Source: Myxocyprinus asiaticus
Lineage: Eukaryota; Chordata; Actinopteri; Cypriniformes; Catostomidae
Direction of reading: 5' to 3'
Assembly (NCBI RefSeq): GCF_019703515.2
Contig: NC_059348.1
Coordinates: 25,443,656 to 25,507,655 of the forward strand
Length of the DNA stretch: 64,000 bases
The notes under the pieces were generated by a model that did no database searches, was not told the origin of the DNA, and worked only from the letters and a program-made list of their open reading frames with translations. Each line of letters opens with the position of its first letter. Position 1 is the first letter of the stretch. The translations under genes and the position numbers were made by a program. Shown here piece after piece: positions 60,219-64,000 of the stretch.

Positions 60219-60824
60219 ATGGCAAAGAAGTCAAAATCCTCAGGCTCTGGAGACATTAAAAGACACTTACGGGTTCAAGATGAAAGCCCAGACAGGCCTG
60301 TGGACCGGGGACTCGATTTGGATGGAGCGGCGGGAGAAGGAATCCAGCGTCAACTGTCCAACATGTCGGTGATGTTGACGAAGGTACTTGCAGATTTGGA
60401 GGATCTCGCTGTAATACGTCGATCGATTACAGCAATGGAGAAAAAATTCTCTGAGTTAGTCACAAGAGTGACAGATGTTGAGAGACGAATCGATTATTTG
60501 GAGTCATCAGAGAGGAAATTAGCCGCTAATCCGCCCGCGACCAAAGTTGATTTGGAACGCGTTCTTGAAAAGCTTGAAGATCTTGAGAATAGAAGCCGCA
60601 GGAATAACATTCAAATTGTTGGAATTCCTGAGCATGAGGAGGGCAGAGATATGGTGAAATTCCTAGACGAGCTTTTCCCGAGTCCGCTCGACATAACAGG
60701 CCACAAGCTGGAAATCGAGCGAGCTCACAGAGTACCAGATCACAGATCTGCTGAGAGAGACAGGCCCCGATCGATTCTGGCCAAATTTTTGAGATCATCC
60801 GATAAAGATCTCGTGTTGCGCTAG
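60219..60824 (+). pseudogene. L1-type ORF1 protein, truncated by stop
   Basis: Likely starts at MAKKSKSSGSGDIKRHLRVQ (60219); an upstream in-frame ATG at 60201 is possible. Contains a coiled-coil segment (about residues 55-110: RQLSNMSVMLTKVLADLEDL, VTDVERRIDYLESSERKLAA), then the RRM-type core LEDLENRSRRNNIQIVGIPE and KLEIERAHRVPDHR, the hallmark of L1 ORF1p RNA-binding chaperones. A stop at 60822-60824 ends it early. The remaining C-terminal part reads in other frames to about 61060 (LRRNTKDGSKVFTCPNQAMS), giving the typical C-terminal domain. Confidence 0.85.
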
Positions 60825-62673
60825 GCGAGGAGCAAAGGAAAGCTTTCTTGGAAGAATTACAATATTTTCTTGTTCCCGGACTTTGCGAACTCAACAAGAG
60901 AGAGATGCGATCGGTTTAAGGAATGCAAGAAACTCTTACATCAGCGTAAGATCACTTTTGCTCTGATGTTTCCGGCCAGACTGAGAAGAAACACCAAGGA
61001 TGGCAGCAAAGTATTTACATGTCCCAATCAGGCAATGTCTTTTATTGAAACAATGGGTGAGTAACCATTGGGTGTTTTTCTTGTGAGTGGATTGACTCAC
61101 TGTACATACTCTGGATTCAGAGGAAGCTGGGTGCCATTTTTGTTTCTTTTTGCATTGGCTCCGCTGAGCAGCTGGAGTTTGTTTGTTTTGTTTTGTGGAT
61201 TAACACTTTTCCTTAAAGAAACTTTTGCATTGACGGAAGATCACATTTACAATGAAGTTCCCGGGTAGATTGAGAATAGACACTACGGATGACCGCAAAA
61301 TATCTACATGCCCACACAAAAGATGTCTTTTATAAAGTTGGCGGACTGTGTAAATCATGGGATATACTTTTATGCCGCCTCCGAGTGAATTGACTCTTGA
61401 CCATCCGAGGAACCAGGATGCGTGTTTCGTTTCCTTTTGTGCTGGTTCCGCCTAGCGGTTGGAGCTTGTTTTGTTAAATAACACTACTTCGGGACAGTTA
61501 TGGATGAATCTGTCAGTTCCTTGTTCTTATGCCTCCTGTTGGCTGGAGTATGATTTGTGGAGTATTTTCGTGGGACATTGGAATGATTACATCATCTGCT
61601 GCACTCATCAGCTGGCTCACTGAAGATTCGTTTGTCTGTCCGAGGAAAATGAACGGCTTTATATCAGCTGGAATTTGTTTTGTGAAGGAACAGACCTTCG
61701 AGACAGTTCTGTGAATGAGTCTACATGTTCTTTGTGTTTATTCTGCCTATTGGCTGGGGTTTGTTTTACAAAATATTTGATGTTATGTAATTTTGCCTTA
61801 CAAATTTGTGTGGCAAAATTGAGCAATCCGATGGCAAAGTTGTCACGGGGGCTCTCGTAGGCGTACATGGACTCTTTGAGTTTAAAGAGATTGACGCTGG
61901 TTGGCGCTTTTTTGCGTGGGGTTAATGCACACGCTTTTCTTTTTTCTGTTTGTTTTGTTCGGGAGGAAGTTTGGGGTTTTATTGTTGCATTAATGTTGAA
62001 ATGTTGTCTTCATAATTTTGTTTTTGGCACACAATTTATTTTTTCTACTATATCAAAATGTCAAACGTTATTATGAGTGTACTATCTCTCTCCACATGGA
62101 ATGTGAATGGGTTGGGGCACCCCATAAAAAGAAGGAAGGTTATTTCTTTTCTTAAGCGTAAGAAATATGATATAGTGTTTCTTCAAGAAACACATCTTTC
62201 TCCACAGGAAGCTGAAAAATTTGGGAAGATATGGGGTGGACATGTTTTTTTTAGTGCTGGCTCAAGTAAGAGCAAGTGAGTCATTATATTGGTAAATAAA
62301 CATTTACAATTCAAATGTCTCAAACAGATTAATGATACATTAGGAAGAGTCATTATTGTTTTAGCTGAAATTCAGGGGCAAAGTCTGATTTTGGCTAATA
62401 TTTATGCACATAATGCTGATGATCAGGGCTTTTTTATAGATCATGAAAGGATGTTGCAAGCCACTGGCACCTCTCATGATATAATTTTGGGAGGAGACTT
62501 TAATTATATATGATGTCCTTGATCATAGTGAAGCAAAGTGTGTAAGCCCCCTAGAGCAACATTGACGCTTCACAGGATGTGTAAAAATCTTGGTCTTACA
62601 GATATTTGGAGACTTTTGAACCCATCTGGTAAAGACTATAAATTTTTTTCATCAGTCCATAAGATTTATTCTA

Positions 62674-62674
<1 letters not shown>

Positions 62675-62721
<47 letters not shown>
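62675..62721. repeat. (TA)n microsatellite inside the L1-like LINE
   Basis: About 47 bases of TA interrupting ORF2 downstream of the endonuclease. Confidence 0.95.
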
Positions 62722-62726
<5 letters not shown>

Positions 62727-63757
62727 CAAATCCCTCATTTCATCTGTTTTTTATTGCTCAATTGGAAACATTTTAGTCTCGGATCACGCCCTGGTGAGCT
62801 TAGAGGTGATGCCACATATAGAGAAAAAGAAATCATGTAGTTGGCTCCTTGATGTATCCCTTTTGCAAAATCCTGATTTCCAACAAATGTTAAAGACTGA
62901 AATCAATGTTTATATGGAGACCAACTGGTCCTCGGTATCCTCTGTGGCGTGGCTTGGGAGGCACTTAAGGCGGTTCTTAGGGGTCGGATCATACAGTATG
63001 CCTCATTCATCAAAAAATCCAAAGCACGAGAACTCGTGGAGCTGGAAGGAAATATTAAAAGTGCAGAGGCAGAGCTGAAGCACCTTATGTCATCTGATGG
63101 CCTCAGAGAATTGATCTGATTGAAATAAAGATATAATACTATTTTGTCACAGAAAGTGGAGTTTTGGTTATTCAGGGCAAGACAGTCATACTTTGAGTCA
63201 GGGGACAAAGCAGGGAAGCTTTTGGCTAGATGTATAAAGCATTTCTTTTCCCTCAGTGAAATCTGCTGGTGGAGAAATTTTTACCTCAGCCATTGATATT
63301 AATAATGCCTTTAAAGAGTTCTATCTTGAGCATTATAGTTCCACTTCTTCGTCTACTGATGAAGATATTAGAAACTTTGTGGAACCATTAGATCTTCCTA
63401 AACTGAAGACTGAGCAAAACAACTCTCTTGATTCTATCTAGATAACCTTGGAGGCGCTTAACAAGGTAATTAAGTCCCTACCTACTGGCAAGGCTCCGTG
63501 GCCAGATGGTTTTGCCGCAGAATTTTTTAGATCCTGTGCTACAGAACTGGCTCCACTTTTGTTAGAAGTTTATACTGAATCATTAAAGAATGGAAAGCTT
63601 CCTCCAACCATGACACAAGCCCAGATCAGTCTGATTCTTAAAAAGAACAAAGATCCAAGTGAGTGTAAAAGTTACCATCCAATCTCCCTGATCCAACTAG
63701 ATGTAAAAAAAAAAATCAAAAATGTTGGCTAACCGATTAAGTAAGGTTGTGACATCT

Positions 63758-63759
<2 letters not shown>

Positions 63760-63790
<31 letters not shown>
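63760..63790. repeat. (TA)n microsatellite inside the L1-like LINE
   Basis: About 31 bases of AT repeat interrupting the reverse transcriptase between the SYHPISLI and FIRGRSS motifs. Confidence 0.95.
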
Positions 63791-63793
<3 letters not shown>

Positions 63794-64000
63794 GTGGGGT
63801 TTATTCGGGGCCGCAGCTCTTCTGATAACATCAGGCGTCTCATCAATATCATGTGGTCAGTGGCGAATGATCAGACTCCGGTTACGACCATCTCACTTGA
63901 CGCTGAAAAGGCGTTTGAACCATTAGCAGCTGCGATAAGAAGGGAGGATGATTTTCCAGGGGTGACAGCGGGAGGTGTGCCGCATAAGCTTCTGCTTTAC

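Larger units (their letters stand above)
60075..64000 (+). mobile_element. L1/Tx1-type LINE, decayed, cut by window end
   Basis: The 5' UTR begins near GGGAGCCACGTGACGCCATG (about 60078). ORF1 at 60219-60824. ORF2 starts near 62058: endonuclease at 62058-62513 with QETHLSPQEAEKFG and LGGDFN, broken by a stop at 62278. The RT region is at 63256-64000 with SLPTGKAPWPDGFAAEFF, LILKKNKDPSECKSY, FIRGRSSSDNIRRLI and LDAEKAFE. (TA)n tracts interrupt it at 62675-62721 and 63760-63790. A deletion removes the RT core after DAEKAF. Clade by motif style is L1 or the related Tx1. Inactive. Confidence 0.85.

Overview
This is a vertebrate nuclear genomic window, almost certainly from a ray-finned fish and probably a cyprinid or other cypriniform. 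It holds four single-copy protein genes broken into small exons. The rest is dense in teleost-type transposons: Tc1/mariner including Sleeping Beauty-like copies, hAT and TTAA-flanked MITEs, several LINE clades, a tRNA-derived SINE and long CA/TA microsatellites. No bacterial, phage or CRISPR-like system is present. Species-level placement is inference.

Layout. (1) 1-3.2 kb: minus-strand LINE of I/Nimb type, cut by the window edge. (2) 4.1-11.5 kb: arpc5 (+), four coding exons, with an apparent AT-AC minor-class first intron. Its introns carry an L2-like LINE inside a palindromic MITE, and a 1.5-kb hAT element with a perfect 8-bp target duplication. (3) 11.7-18.7 kb: repeat belt of a Rex1/CR1-like LINE tail, a Tc1-like transposon, MITEs with a nested hAT, and two adjoining Tc1-type MITEs. 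(4) 19.3-29.3 kb: ivns1abp (+), complete BTB-BACK-kelch gene with 13 coding exons. (5) 29.4-48 kb: large intergenic repeat belt. It contains a Sleeping Beauty-like element split by an RNase H-bearing LINE, an LTR-like segment, a three-level transposon nest, two more Tc1-like relics and a (CA)n tract. (6) 50.0-56.6 kb: rnf2/RING1B (-), complete, six coding exons, with a ZNF143-like plus YY1-like promoter. (7) 57.1 kb: first coding exon of niban1 (+), divergent from rnf2; the rest of the gene is beyond the window. (8) 57.5-64 kb: niban1 intron 1 with LINE tails and an L1/Tx1-like LINE cut by the window end.

The four genes are functionally unrelated: actin nucleation, actin/ubiquitin-linked kelch adaptor, Polycomb E3 ligase, and stress-response scaffold. 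They are neighbours by conserved synteny: ARPC5, NIBAN1, RNF2 and IVNS1ABP all map to human 1q25. The divergent niban1/rnf2 and convergent rnf2/ivns1abp orientations match the human arrangement as I recall it. The most interesting signals are the minor-class intron of arpc5, the rnf2/niban1 divergent promoter, and nested insertions whose target duplications allow relative dating.
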